DNA of 52,095 nt from Oscillibacter sp. (GCA_022797935.1 JAAWLO010000009.1:1-52095); one strand, 5' to 3'; positions 1-8,391 are shown, counted from the first letter of the stretch. Notes: a model not told the origin generated them from the sequence alone. Translations and numbers: made by a program.

Positions 1-192
1 TTTTATAGCCAGCGCAGTTGAAAAGAATCCAAGGGATTCTTTTCAACGAACCGCCGCTCAGGCGGCGGTTTGAGCCGCGAAGCGGCTGCCTGCGCCTGAC
101 TTCATAGGAAACGCAGCTGCGCTCCGCGCAGCGGCGGGCCCAGGGCCCGCCGGTTGAAAAGGAGCCTCCTTTTCAACTGCGTTGACTATAAA
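1..192. repeat. Palindromic intergenic repeat element (full-length copy)
   Basis: The two ends form an imperfect inverted repeat of about 25 bp: TTTTATAGCCAGCGCAGTTG at 1-20 matches the complement of 172-191. Inside are further hairpins: 18-47 (14-bp arms around AA), 49-70 (CCGCCGC-type arms), a GC-rich one near 132-152, and 153-177 (GTTGAAAAGGAG arms). There is no convincing coding frame. Partial relatives lie at 4104-4155 (one terminus) and 31478-31538 (the central part), so this is a dispersed family, MITE- or REP-like. The left end coincides with the window edge, so it may extend further. No target duplication can be assessed. Confidence 0.6.
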
Positions 193-193
193 A

Positions 194-211
194 CAGACTC
201 TAGTCTGACCG
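194..211 (-). terminator. Possible weak terminator after the alcohol dehydrogenase gene
   Basis: On the minus strand a short hairpin (CAGACT/AGTCTG, 2-nt loop, 194-207) is followed by TTTTAT, which is also the end of the palindromic element. The stem is only 6 bp. The strong hairpins of the repeat just downstream could equally provide the transcript end. Confidence 0.3.
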
Positions 212-253
212 AACAGGAGAGGGATTATACAAGGGGGCCGGAAAGAAGAGGGC

Positions 254-1435
254 TTACCGGTCCGCCAGCCGGAGGATGGCTTCCATCTCCCGGGGACCGG
301 CCTTGACGAAATTGCCGAAGGGGAAGCCGCCGGGCTTCTCGCCCCGGTGAGCAACCATGGCGGGAATGTCCTCGCTTTTGGCCCCCAGCTCCTGGAGGGT
401 GACGGGCATCCCCAGGTCCTGGAAGAAGCGCCGGAGGCGGGCAATGCCCTCCCGGGCGGTGTTCTCCGGGGCGGCGAAGTCCATTTCACAGCCGAAGACC
501 TCCACCGCCAGCCGGGCGAAGCGCATGGGGTCCCGGGGGCAGGCGTATTCCATCCAGGCGGGGAAGACCACCGCCAGACCCGCGCCGTGGGCGCAGTCGT
601 AGAAGGCGGAGAGCTCGTGCTCAATCTGGTGGCTGCCCCAATCCTGCACCCGGCCTACGCCGCAGGAGTTGTTGTGGGCCAGCATGCCCGCCCACATGAG
701 GTCCGCCCGGGCGGCGCAGTCCTCCGGATGGGCCAGGGCCCGGGGGGCGGCGGAAAGCAGGGTTTTCAGCAGGGCTTCGCAGAGGCGGTCCGTCAGGGCC
801 ACATCAGACGTCGTGGTAAAATACCGCTCCAGAATGTGGGCGATCATGTCCACCGCGCCGCAGGCCGTCTGATAGGCGGGCAGGGAGCAGGTGAACTGGG
901 GGTTCAGAATGGAGAATTTCGGGCGGATGACGTCGGTCTTGGGGCAGCCCCACTTCCGGTTCCCCTCCTCGTGGGTGATGACGCAGCTGTCGCTGCCCTC
1001 GCTGCCGGCGGCGGAGATGGTCAGCACCGTGCCCACCGGCAGGGTGGACTGGATTTTTGCTTTGCCGGAGAAGAAGTCCCAGAAGTCCCCGTCATAGCCC
1101 GCGCCGAAGCCAATGGCCTTGGCGGTGTCAATGACGCTGCCGCCGCCCAGGGCCAGGAGGAAGTCACAGCCCTCCCGCCGGAGGAGCTCTATGCCCTCAT
1201 AGACCTTGCCGCTGCGGGGGTTGGCCTGGATGCCGCTGAGCTCGCAGAAGGGGAGATTCCCCGTTTCCAGGGAGGCGGTGACCGCGCCGTACGCGCCGTT
1301 GCGCCGGACCGAGCCGCCGCCGGTGACCAGCAGCACCTTCGTGCCGCCGAAACGCCGGACCAGCTCCGCCGTCTGCTGTTCCGCGCCGCCGCCAAAGGCA
1401 AAGAGGGTGGGGGAATAGAAGGTAAAGTTATCCAT
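254..1435 (-). CDS. Iron-containing alcohol dehydrogenase (butanol dehydrogenase/YqhD type)
   Basis: This 393-residue protein is predicted to interconvert aldehydes or ketones and alcohols with NAD(P)H in the cytoplasm. The N-terminal Rossmann-like half carries the dinucleotide motif GGGSVIDTAK (97-106). The helical C-terminal half has the metal-ligand pattern of group III alcohol dehydrogenases: D196 and H200 (AVDMIAH), H269 and H283 (SHQIEHEL...CAHGAG). Length matches the BdhA/YqhD family. The ATG at 1435 is chosen because AAAGGAGT precedes it; an upstream in-frame extension has no RBS. It is the last gene of a minus-strand operon with the 2-hydroxyacid dehydrogenase and the FAD enzyme. Substrate and metal (Fe or Zn) cannot be told from sequence. 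Confidence 0.9.
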   Translation of the reverse strand: MDNFTFYSPTLFAFGGGAEQQTAELVRRFGGTKVLLVTGGGSVRRNGAYGAVTASLETGNLPFCELSGIQANPRSGKVYEGIELLRREGCDFLLALGGGSVIDTAKAIGFGAGYDGDFWDFFSGKAKIQSTLPVGTVLTISAAGSEGSDSCVITHEEGNRKWGCPKTDVIRPKFSILNPQFTCSLPAYQTACGAVDMIAHILERYFTTTSDVALTDRLCEALLKTLLSAAPRALAHPEDCAARADLMWAGMLAHNNSCGVGRVQDWGSHQIEHELSAFYDCAHGAGLAVVFPAWMEYACPRDPMRFARLAVEVFGCEMDFAAPENTAREGIARLRRFFQDLGMPVTLQELGAKSEDIPAMVAHRGEKPGGFPFGNFVKAGPREMEAILRLADR

Positions 1436-1466
1436 GTTTGACTCCTTTCGTGTGCGGTCCGGCGGC

Positions 1467-2438
1467 TCAGTAGCCCCGGGCGCGGTCCACCAGATTCTGA
1501 AGCGGCCGCCCCGCCCCGTAGTTCTCCAGGTCCTGGCAGAAGAGGGCCACGTTCTGGTCACAGGTATAGCCCAGGGTCATATTGCCGGACACATGGGGGG
1601 TGAGAATCAGGTTCCGGGCGGACCACAGGGGGTCGTCCGCCGGGAGGGGCTCCGGGGTCATGACGTCCAGCGCCGCCCCCGCCAGGGCTCCGGCGTCCAG
1701 GGCCTCCCGCAGGGCCTCCTGGTCCACGGAGCTGCCCCGGCCCACGTTGATGACAGTGGCGGTGGGGGGCAGCAGGGCCAGCCGTTCCCGGTTCAGGATG
1801 CGGAAGGTCTCCGCCGTCCCCGGCAGGGCCATGATGAGATTCTGCGTTTGGGGCAGAACCCCGTCCAGGGCGGAGATGGGCAGAACCTCGTCATAGACGT
1901 CCTCCCGGGCCTTGCCGCTGCGGCTGAGACCGGTGATGCGGGCGGCTCCCATGCCCCGCAGGCGCTGGGCCACGTGATAGCCGATATTGCCCAGGCCCAG
2001 GAGGGTGAAGGCGTTGTCCCGGATGGAGCGGACCGGCAGCTGGTTGCTCCAGCTCCGGTTCCGCACGACGGCCTCATATTCCGGCATCCGCCGCAGGAGC
2101 ATCAGCTGCACCATAATGACGTGTTCCGCAATGGTGACGCCGTAGCAGTTGCTGTTGGTCAGCAGGCAGTCCGGGTTGGCGAAGAGGGAGGGGTCCTGGC
2201 AGTAGGGGTCCACCCCGGCGAAGGAGCAGCAGTACCACTTCAGGCTGGCCGGGGCCTCCCGCAGGAGCTCCGGGGAGTGGGCATAGAGGATTTCGCAGTG
2301 CTGGAGGCAGGCTTTGGCCTCCGCAAACTGGTCCGGCGTGAAGAAGTGGGCCTGAAAGCCCTGGGCCTCCGCCGTCCGGCGGATGCGGTCCCGGTGGGCA
2401 TCCGACAGGAATTCCAGGCAGACACAGATTTCTCTCAT
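1467..2438 (-). CDS. D-2-hydroxyacid dehydrogenase (GhrA-like)
   Basis: A 323-residue NAD(P)-dependent 2-hydroxyacid dehydrogenase that should reduce 2-oxoacids (glyoxylate/hydroxypyruvate type) to D-2-hydroxyacids. The nucleotide-binding motif GLGNIG is at 148-153. The catalytic set is in place: R234 (NVGRGS), E263 (MTPEPL) and H282 (TPHVSG). The start ATG has a perfect AGGAGGT site upstream. It lies 31 bp upstream of the alcohol dehydrogenase gene and 45 bp downstream of the FAD oxidoreductase gene, suggesting one redox operon. Exact substrate is unknown. Confidence 0.88.
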   Translation of the reverse strand: MREICVCLEFLSDAHRDRIRRTAEAQGFQAHFFTPDQFAEAKACLQHCEILYAHSPELLREAPASLKWYCCSFAGVDPYCQDPSLFANPDCLLTNSNCYGVTIAEHVIMVQLMLLRRMPEYEAVVRNRSWSNQLPVRSIRDNAFTLLGLGNIGYHVAQRLRGMGAARITGLSRSGKAREDVYDEVLPISALDGVLPQTQNLIMALPGTAETFRILNRERLALLPPTATVINVGRGSSVDQEALREALDAGALAGAALDVMTPEPLPADDPLWSARNLILTPHVSGNMTLGYTCDQNVALFCQDLENYGAGRPLQNLVDRARGY

Positions 2439-2483
2439 TAGGGATACCTCCTCAAAGTAAGACGGAAATGGCAGACAGGAACA

Positions 2484-4079
2484 TCAGAGGGAATGAGATT
2501 CTCCGGCGTCTCGCAGCAGAGCGGCGGCACAGCGCAGACCGTCCGCCGCGGCGGAGAGGATGCCTCCGGCATACCCGGCTCCCTCGCCGCAGGGATACAG
2601 CCCCCGGAGCGGGGAACGGCAGTCCTGGTCCCGGAGAATCCGCAGGGGCGAGGAGCTTCGGCTCTCCACGGCGGTGAGGACCGCGTCGGGGTGGTCGTAG
2701 CCCCGGAGCTTCCGGCCCAGAAGGGGCAGGGCCTCCGCCAGGGCTTCCCCCGCGAAGGGGGGCAGGCAGTCCCAGAGGTTGGCCCAGGTGACGCCGGGGC
2801 GGTAGCTGGGCAGAACCCGCCCCGGACCCGTGGAGGGACGGCGGGCCAGAAAATCTTCCACCCGCTGGGCCGGAGCCCGGTAGCCTCCGCCGCCCAGAGC
2901 ATAGGCCGCCTCCTCCAGACGCCGCTGGAAGGCCACGCCCGCCAGGGGACCGGAACCGCCGAAGTCCTCCGGCGTGACGCCCACCAGCAGGCCGCCGTTG
3001 ATGTTCTCCTGATCCCGGGCGAAGGCGCTCATGCCGTTGGTTGCCACCCGCCCGGTCTCGGAAGCGGCGGCGACCACCTGTCCCCCGGGGCAGACGCAGA
3101 AGGAGAACACGCCCCGTCCGCCGGACAGGTGGCAGGAGAGCTTGTAGCTGGCGGCGGGAAGGCCGGGACGGCCCGCGTACTGCCGGTACTGGGCGGCGTC
3201 GCAGTCCGCCTGCCGGTGTTCAATCCGCAGGCCCACGGCAAAGGGCTTGGCCTCCATTGGAACCCCCCGGGCGTGCAGCATGGCGAAGCTGTCCCGGGCG
3301 GAGTGGCCGGGGGCCAGAATCAGCCGCCGGCAGGGGAGGACCTCCCTGCCTCCGGGGCCGGAAATCTGAATGGCGCGCAGAGCGCCCTGTTCCAGCTCCA
3401 GGTCCTCCAGCCGGACGCCGAAGCGGAGGTCCGCCCCCAGGGCCAGGAGCTCCCGCCGGAGCGTCTGCAGAACGATGCGGAGGTAATCCGTGCCCACGTG
3501 GGGCCGGGCGTCCACCAGAATGTCCTCCGGCGCGCCCCAGGCGGCCAGACGCTCCAGGATGAAGCGGTGGCTGGGGTCCCGGGTGCCGGTGTTCAGCTTT
3601 CCGTCGGAAAAAGCGCCCGCGCCCCCCTCGCCAAACTGGACGTTGGATTCCAAATCCAGGATTCCGGCGTCCCAAAAGCGTTCCACGGCGGCCCTGCGGG
3701 CCTCCACAGGCTGCCCCCGCTCCAGGAGGACCGGACGCTGTCCCGCCGCCGCCAGGGCCAGGGCCGCGAAGAGTCCCGCCGGGCCCGCGCCCACCACCAC
3801 CGGCGGCGGTCCCGGCAGGGGCGGCCTGGGTTCTGGCAGCCGGTAGACCGGCGGGGGAAGATAGGGGGAGACCTTCCGGTTCCGGCAGCGGCGGAGAACG
3901 GAGGACTCCCGGTCCACCTCCACGGCCACGGAGCAGACCAGCACCGGCGGGTCCTCCCGGGCGTCCAGACTCCGGCGAAGCAGCCGCAGGGAGCGGAGCG
4001 CCGGAACCCGAAGCAGGCGGGCGGCCTCGCGGGACAGGTCTCCGCCGGGAGGAAGGCGGAGGCCCTCGATTTTCAGCAT
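2484..4079 (-). CDS. FAD-dependent oxidoreductase of the COG2509 type
   Basis: A 531-residue flavoprotein. An N-terminal domain of about 90 residues, rich in Arg and Pro, precedes the FAD-binding motif GAGPAGL at 97-103. The middle contains the family signature around VQFGEGGAGAFSDGKLNT (about 148-165), and the C-terminus has a second FAD-contact motif, CGEGAGYAGGI (about 498-508). This architecture fits the conserved but uncharacterised FAD-dependent dehydrogenases common in Firmicutes. The ATG follows GAAAGGAGA. It is the first gene of the minus-strand redox operon. The reaction is not known; an electron transfer or dehydrogenase role is inference from the fold. Confidence 0.85.
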   Translation of the reverse strand: MLKIEGLRLPPGGDLSREAARLLRVPALRSLRLLRRSLDAREDPPVLVCSVAVEVDRESSVLRRCRNRKVSPYLPPPVYRLPEPRPPLPGPPPVVVGAGPAGLFAALALAAAGQRPVLLERGQPVEARRAAVERFWDAGILDLESNVQFGEGGAGAFSDGKLNTGTRDPSHRFILERLAAWGAPEDILVDARPHVGTDYLRIVLQTLRRELLALGADLRFGVRLEDLELEQGALRAIQISGPGGREVLPCRRLILAPGHSARDSFAMLHARGVPMEAKPFAVGLRIEHRQADCDAAQYRQYAGRPGLPAASYKLSCHLSGGRGVFSFCVCPGGQVVAAASETGRVATNGMSAFARDQENINGGLLVGVTPEDFGGSGPLAGVAFQRRLEEAAYALGGGGYRAPAQRVEDFLARRPSTGPGRVLPSYRPGVTWANLWDCLPPFAGEALAEALPLLGRKLRGYDHPDAVLTAVESRSSSPLRILRDQDCRSPLRGLYPCGEGAGYAGGILSAAADGLRCAAALLRDAGESHSL

Positions 4080-4103
4080 AGCCTGTCTCCTTTCATCAGA
4101 TGA

Positions 4104-4155
4104 ATATAGTCAGCGCGGTTGAACAGGAGGCGCCTGCTCAACCGGCGGGCCACAG
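4104..4155. repeat. Partial copy of the palindromic repeat (one terminus)
   Basis: The stretch starting ATATAGTCAGCGCGGTTGAA closely matches the complement of the right end of the element at 1-192, including the GTTGAA-AGG/CCT-TCAAC hairpin and the following CGGCGGGCC. It then diverges. It lies in the leader of the FAD oxidoreductase gene, between the putative promoter and the start codon. Confidence 0.5.
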
Positions 4156-4166
4156 GTTCTGAGAGC

Positions 4167-4195
4167 AGTATACCATAGATTGCCCGCCGGAGGAA
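4167..4195 (-). promoter_or_regulatory. Putative promoter of the redox operon
   Basis: Minus-strand extended -10 TGG-TATACT (TATACT at 4167-4172), with a poor -35 TTCCTC 17 bp upstream (4190-4195). It would start transcription just before the partial repeat and the FAD oxidoreductase gene. Confidence 0.4.
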
Positions 4196-4223
4196 GGCTT
4201 TTTTTCGGCGGACAGCGGAAAAA

Positions 4224-4246
4224 GCCCTCCCGGAAGCCGGGAGGGC
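4224..4246 (-). terminator. Rho-independent terminator
   Basis: A perfect 10-bp GC stem (GCCCTCCCGG / CCGGGAGGGC, 3-nt loop) is followed on the minus strand by TTTTTCCG. It sits 35 bp past the stop of the cysteine-rich gene. Confidence 0.8.
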
Positions 4247-4281
4247 AAAAAGGGGGATTTCCCTGTTCGGAGCGGGAGGGG

Positions 4282-5121
4282 TCAGCGGCCGCAGGCGCAG
4301 CAGCATTTGGCGTCTTCGTAATTCTCCGGCGTCCGAACGGTGTTGGGCGGGAAGAACTCGCCCACCGGGAAGCAGATGTTGCGGAAGATGCCGCAGGGGT
4401 CCTCGGTTCCGCTGCCGCAGGAGCACTCCTTGTCGGGCATGCAGTAGTCGTACACGGGAACCACCAGTTGGGTGTCCCGCTCCAGGCGGACAATGGAGAA
4501 TTGACCCAGGGTGACGTAAATCCGGCGGCTGTCGTCCCCGCTGGAGAGTTCCCCGTCAAAGCAGCTGTTGACGAAGGAGGGGACCTCGCACAAATCGCAG
4601 TCGCACTCCCGCTTGCCGCAGCAGTCCATGATGCGGGCGTCCAGCACAATGGGGTCCACAGCCTCCACCACGGCAATGGGCAGGTTGGAGCGGCTGGCCA
4701 GCTGAAGGTCCGGCTCACCGGTGCGCAGCTCCGAGGAGAAGATTTTCGCGTTGCCCTCGCTGCCGAAGAGGATGGCCCGCTTGTCGAAAACGCACAGGCC
4801 TTCCACGGTTACCGGAGCGGGGCAGCTGAGATAGGCCTGGAGGGTGACGGCGTAGAAAAAGCGCATATCGACGGTGTAGAAGCCCCGGTTGAAGCTGACG
4901 GGCTCCACGTCTACATAGACGTACAGCAGCTTTGCCGTGCCGCCCTTCACCGACAGGGCCCGGTTGATGACGTCCACGTATTGGAGCTTCGGGTAGAAGC
5001 GCAGGTCTTCAATGCAGTCTTTATCCCGGCAAGAATCGTAAATTTTCCTTGTATGGATGCAAACCGCCTCACGGACGCCGTTGAGATTCTCCACGGGGCC
5101 GGGCAGAATTTTGTCAGGCAT
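4282..5121 (-). CDS. Cysteine-rich conserved clostridial protein, function unknown
   Basis: A 279-residue protein with no signal peptide and roughly 19 cysteines, clustered in CRDKDC near residue 32, MDCCGKRECDCDLC in the middle, and CMPDKECSCGSG and CCCACGR at the end. Such patterns suggest metal binding or disulfide cross-linking, as in spore-coat-like proteins, but I recognise no characterised domain. The ATG at 5121 is preferred over one 16 codons upstream because AGGAGGT lies at the right distance. It is a single-gene unit with its own terminator. A spore or envelope role is only a guess. Confidence 0.7.
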   Translation of the reverse strand: MPDKILPGPVENLNGVREAVCIHTRKIYDSCRDKDCIEDLRFYPKLQYVDVINRALSVKGGTAKLLYVYVDVEPVSFNRGFYTVDMRFFYAVTLQAYLSCPAPVTVEGLCVFDKRAILFGSEGNAKIFSSELRTGEPDLQLASRSNLPIAVVEAVDPIVLDARIMDCCGKRECDCDLCEVPSFVNSCFDGELSSGDDSRRIYVTLGQFSIVRLERDTQLVVPVYDYCMPDKECSCGSGTEDPCGIFRNICFPVGEFFPPNTVRTPENYEDAKCCCACGR

Positions 5122-5224
5122 GACAATACCTCCTAGTAAGTAGCTGATGAAAGAACGGAGTCCTTTCAATTCAGTCTATGCTCTGCCCCTCGGGAGGTGC
5201 GGGGGACCGGGAAAAAGGTCTCCG

Positions 5225-6307
5225 TTACTCGTACTGCAGTGTGCTGACGCGGGGGGTGATGATGCAGACATAGCTGTTCCCCTGGCCCAGAGCCAGCGGT
5301 TCCCCCTCCGCCGTCCGGTAGACGAAGGGACTGTTCCGGTCATTCCGGCTCCATTGAATGGGAATGGCCTTCCCCTGACGGAAATAGGTTCCCGTGCCCT
5401 CGCCGGTGGTTTTGACCCGAAGGCGTCCCTCCGTGTCCCCGGAGATGACCCCGATCGAAGTCTCCAGAACCAGCAGATTTACCGTCTGAACCTGCTGGCC
5501 GGTGCTGCCGTCCAGATGCTCCTTGCCATACTGACTCACCCGATAGCAGCCGCCGGCGTCATCGTAATCAAACACCGCCGTCTTGTAATTGGAAAACCGC
5601 AGTGTAACCTGCCGGGCGGGCTCTCCCTGAGCCGGGTCCTCTGTGAAAAGCTGAAGGCAGTTCCAATCGCTGTCGTGCTCCGTGGGGAAGGAGGCTCCCG
5701 CCAGATAGTCCAAAATGTTTTTGCCGGAAGTCACCAGACTGTGTTCATAGCCGTTGTTTCGTTTCCGGTCCGGGTCCCGCCAGAAGATTTTGGCGTCCTC
5801 ACCGCCCCGGACGCCGTCCATGTGGTCCACCCGCCAGCTCCGGAGGTTGGAATAGGCTTCCTGGCTGCCGCCTGCGTGGACGAACACCGCGTCATGGCCC
5901 AAAGCCAGCTCCACGAAGTAGGGCCGGGCAGAGCGGACGCTGCCCAACCGTTCGATTCCCTCCACGGATTGATAGACCCCCAGCATCCGGGTGATGCCGC
6001 CCTCTACGGGGACTTCATAAATAATGTCAGCCTGGGAGATGCCCAGCTGAGGCTGCGCCGCCTTGAGGTTGTTCAGCATCACCGCAATGGGGCGTTTTTC
6101 CTCGTCCTCCGGTTCCATAGGCAGGCCCGTGAGCGGATTGGTTCCGGCGGGAACATAGGGTTCCGGTTCCGGCGGAGGGGAAGGAAGCGGCGGCTCCTGA
6201 GAATCCGGGGGAACAGGCGGCTCCTCCCCGGCGTCCTTACCGCCGCAGCCTCCCAGGGCCAAAACCATCCACACTGCCAGCAGAAATGCGCAGATCTTCG
6301 TTTTCAT
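5225..6307 (-). CDS. DUF3048 (YerB-like) lipoprotein
   Basis: A 360-residue exported lipoprotein: a lipobox-like ALGGC sits after a short hydrophobic stretch (Cys21), followed by a Pro/Glu-rich linker to about residue 55. The DUF3048 N-terminal part is recognisable from PLTGLP, RPIAVMLNN and ADIIYE..VEGGITR; the C-terminal part ends with a G-x-NSYVCII strand. YerB of Bacillus subtilis is the named relative; its function is unknown. The gene is transcribed alone from a good promoter, divergent from the DUF4364 gene. The RBS is AAAGGCGG. Confidence 0.88.
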   Translation of the reverse strand: MKTKICAFLLAVWMVLALGGCGGKDAGEEPPVPPDSQEPPLPSPPPEPEPYVPAGTNPLTGLPMEPEDEEKRPIAVMLNNLKAAQPQLGISQADIIYEVPVEGGITRMLGVYQSVEGIERLGSVRSARPYFVELALGHDAVFVHAGGSQEAYSNLRSWRVDHMDGVRGGEDAKIFWRDPDRKRNNGYEHSLVTSGKNILDYLAGASFPTEHDSDWNCLQLFTEDPAQGEPARQVTLRFSNYKTAVFDYDDAGGCYRVSQYGKEHLDGSTGQQVQTVNLLVLETSIGVISGDTEGRLRVKTTGEGTGTYFRQGKAIPIQWSRNDRNSPFVYRTAEGEPLALGQGNSYVCIITPRVSTLQYE

Positions 6308-6341
6308 CTCGCCGCCGCCTTTCTTGTCTCAGATTGTCCCT

Positions 6342-6370
6342 ATGATACCAATGTTGGGCGAAGCCGTCAA
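6342..6370 (-). promoter_or_regulatory. Promoter of the YerB-like gene
   Basis: On the minus strand, -35 TTGACG (6365-6370) and -10 TATCAT (6342-6347) are separated by exactly 17 bp, 35 bp before the start codon. Confidence 0.65.
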
Positions 6371-6422
6371 GACGCATTTCCCCCAATTTCGACAGAGGGA
6401 AAAAAGGGATTTCCCGGTGGGC

Positions 6423-6451
6423 TTGCGTTTCTGTCCGGGGCGGGGTATAAT
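6423..6451 (+). promoter_or_regulatory. Promoter of the DUF4364 gene
   Basis: -35 TTGCGT (6423-6428), a 17-bp spacer and a perfect -10 TATAAT (6446-6451), about 60 bp before the ATG. Confidence 0.65.
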
Positions 6452-6510
6452 GGAGAAAACCGGGGAGAAAACCCGCCTTCTGGGCCCCGGACCAGAGAGG
6501 AGACGCCGCT

Positions 6511-7044
6511 ATGCCGGGACCCGGTTTCATCCAAGACCCGTTGGAACTCAAGTTTCTGATTCTCTATATTGCCGCCCGCGTCATAGAGCCCGTACCTTTT
6601 GACGTTCTGCTGGACCTGACCCTCTGCGACGACGCCATTGATTATTTTGATTTCTCCGACTGCCTGGCCAATTTGGTCCGGACGGAGCACCTGACTCTCT
6701 CCGCTGAGGGACTCTACGCACTGACGGAGAAGGGGCGGCGGAACAGCGTCATCTGCGAGTCCAGCCTGCCCTATTCCATCCGCCGCCGCTGCGACCGGAA
6801 TCTGGAGGCCTGGAACCGGAAACTCCAGCGGCAGCGGCAGGTACGGGCGTCCACGGAGCGCAGGCCCAACGGCACCTGGACCGTCCGCCTGGGCCTCAGC
6901 GATGACAAGGGGGGACTGCTGGATTTGCGGCTGATGGCGCCCGGCGAGGAGATGGCCAAAGCGATGGCGGAGCGCTTTCGCCAATCACCGGAAAAGCTGT
7001 ACGGCCAGATGATTCAGCTGCTTCTGGAAGGGGAGGAAACCTAA
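6511..7044 (+). CDS. DUF4364 family winged-helix-like protein
   Basis: A 177-residue protein matching the DUF4364 family of Clostridia. It opens with the typical 'LELKFLILYI' segment. The N-terminal ~75 residues look like a winged-helix fold (helix-rich, then YALTEKGR), and a C-terminal domain of about 85 residues follows. The family is presumed to regulate transcription, but no target is known. The ATG follows GAGAGGAGA. It is monocistronic, with its own promoter and a hairpin right after the stop. Confidence 0.8.
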   Translation: MPGPGFIQDPLELKFLILYIAARVIEPVPFDVLLDLTLCDDAIDYFDFSDCLANLVRTEHLTLSAEGLYALTEKGRRNSVICESSLPYSIRRRCDRNLEAWNRKLQRQRQVRASTERRPNGTWTVRLGLSDDKGGLLDLRLMAPGEEMAKAMAERFRQSPEKLYGQMIQLLLEGEET

Positions 7045-7075
7045 AAAAAGAGCCGCACGGCAAACACCGCGCGGC
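7042..7075. terminator. GC hairpin after the DUF4364 gene
   Basis: The stem GCCGCACGG/CCGCGCGGC (one mismatch, 6-nt loop, 7052-7075) is preceded by an A-tract. On the plus strand the U-tract is missing (CCAAAAC follows); on the minus strand a run of T follows. It probably ends the plus-strand transcript inefficiently or works mostly against antisense transcription. Confidence 0.5.
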
Positions 7076-7234
7076 CAAAACAAAGGGTGGGATATTGGAA
7101 AGCTTCCAAGAGTATTCTACCACAGCTGCCAGCATTTGTAAACAGGGAATTGCAAAAAATTTAACTTTTTTGAAATTATTTTTGGAAGCAGCCGGTTGGC
7201 CAAGAAAAAAATCGTGAAAAAGTGAAAAATCCCC

Positions 7235-7263
7235 TTCCCATTTCAGGACAAATGTGTTATATT
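7235..7263 (+). promoter_or_regulatory. Promoter of hpf
   Basis: -35-like TTCCCA (7235-7240), a 17-bp spacer, and extended -10 TGT-TATATT (7258-7263), preceded by an AT-rich stretch (7139-7225) that could act as an UP-like element. The start codon is about 45 bp downstream. Confidence 0.55.
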
Positions 7264-7309
7264 AGATAAAAGGGGCTGGGTCCTCTTTCACACGAAAGGA
7301 GCGATTTGC

Positions 7310-7855
7310 ATGAAGTATACGTATGCCTGCAAGAAGGTCTCCCTGAACGATTCCATCAAGGCCTACACAGAAAAGAAGATTTCCAAGCTGGAAAAGTATT
7401 TCCGGGACGATACCACTGCCTTTGTGACCTTCGCCGTGGAGAAGGACCACCGCTGCACGGTGGAAATTACGGTGCGCAGCGGAGCCGCCCTTCTCCGGGC
7501 CCAGACCGAGGCCCCGGATGGGGATATGCGGGGGGCTGTAGACGCGGCGGTGGGTTATATTGAGCGTCAGATTCTCAAGAACAAGACCCGCCTGTCCAAG
7601 CGCCTGCGCAGCGAGGGCTTTCCGCCTCCTGCCCCGGTCAGCGAGTTTGACGTGGCGGAGGAGAAGGAGTTCTCTGTGGTGCGGACGAAGCGCTTCGCTG
7701 TGAAGCCCATGAGCACCGAGGAGGCCATTCTTCAGATGAACCTGCTGGACCACAGCTTTTTTGTCTTCCGGAACGACAGCGACGACAGTCTTTGCATTGT
7801 CTACCGCCGGAAGAGCGGCGGCTATGGCCTTATTGTCACCGACGAAGAGGAGTAA
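7310..7855 (+). CDS. hpf: Ribosome hibernation-promoting factor, long form
   Basis: At 181 residues this is the long HPF. The N-terminal S30AE/YfiA domain (about 1-100) binds the decoding centre of the 30S subunit. A linker leads to the C-terminal dimerisation domain (about 120-178, beginning EFSVVRTKRFAVKPMS), which pairs two 70S ribosomes into a 100S particle in stationary phase. The sequence KPMSTEEAILQMNLLDHSFF is the family hallmark. The RBS is AAAGGAGCG. Transcription is from its own AT-rich promoter and ends at a perfect hairpin. Confidence 0.96.
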   Translation: MKYTYACKKVSLNDSIKAYTEKKISKLEKYFRDDTTAFVTFAVEKDHRCTVEITVRSGAALLRAQTEAPDGDMRGAVDAAVGYIERQILKNKTRLSKRLRSEGFPPPAPVSEFDVAEEKEFSVVRTKRFAVKPMSTEEAILQMNLLDHSFFVFRNDSDDSLCIVYRRKSGGYGLIVTDEEE

Positions 7856-7889
7856 TGGTTTCTGTGCCTTCGCAGAAGAAAACCGGATC

Positions 7890-7924
7890 AGCCGCGCGGT
7901 CTGCGAACCGCGCGGCTGTTTTCC
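7890..7924 (+). terminator. Terminator of hpf
   Basis: A perfect 11-bp stem (AGCCGCGCGGT / ACCGCGCGGCT, 6-nt loop) is followed by GTTTTCC. Confidence 0.85.
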
Positions 7925-7978
7925 GTCCGTCCGGCGGAGGCGCGTTCCAAATCAGGCATGAAAAACATAAAATTTTCC

Positions 7979-8006
7979 TTGACATTTTCTTAGAATCCGG
8001 TATAAT
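7979..8006 (+). promoter_or_regulatory. Strong promoter of rpsF-ssb-rpsR
   Basis: Consensus -35 TTGACA (7979-7984) and consensus -10 TATAAT (8001-8006), 16-bp spacer. The ~70-nt leader contains a small CTCA/TGAG hairpin (about 8041-8055). Autoregulation by S6:S18 is known for many rpsF leaders, but I cannot confirm the motif here. Confidence 0.8.
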
Positions 8007-8083
8007 AAATAGGCTTGCAGACGCAGGCAAATCCTTGCTCTCATGTTGTTGTGAGGGCCATTTGTCCAAAAGGAGGTGCAAAC

Positions 8084-8380
8084 ATGGCAAAGGTAACTGC
8101 CAATTATGAGGTCGTTTACATTATCGACCCTGCACAGGGGGAAGAGGGCCTTGCCGCCACCGTGGCGAAGTTCCGTACCCTGGCAGAGCAGAACGGCTCC
8201 GCCGTAGAGGTGGAGGAGTGGGGCAGCCGCCGTCTGGCATACCCCATTGACTACAAGAATGATGGTTATTATGTCCTGATGAGCTTCACCAGCGATCCGT
8301 CTTTCCCCAAGGAGCTGGACCGCGTGCTGCGGATTACCGATGGAATCCTGCGTTCCCTGATCGTCTGCAAAGGCGAGTGA
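8084..8380 (+). CDS. rpsF: 30S ribosomal protein S6
   Basis: A 98-residue protein with the S6 pattern: an N-terminal strand (NYEVVYIIDP), a central EVEEWGSRRLAYPIDYKNDGYY segment, and a C-terminal LDRVLRITDGILRSLIV. S6 binds 16S rRNA in the platform as a heterodimer with S18, encoded two genes downstream. The ATG is fixed by AGGAGGTG; a longer reading upstream lacks an RBS. Confidence 0.97.
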   Translation: MAKVTANYEVVYIIDPAQGEEGLAATVAKFRTLAEQNGSAVEVEEWGSRRLAYPIDYKNDGYYVLMSFTSDPSFPKELDRVLRITDGILRSLIVCKGE

Positions 8381-8391
8381 GGTGAACCCCC

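Noticed and set aside
225-230. TATAAT on the minus strand next to the palindromic element, as a possible promoter
   Set aside because: No -35 at the right distance, and no gene follows within the window in that direction.
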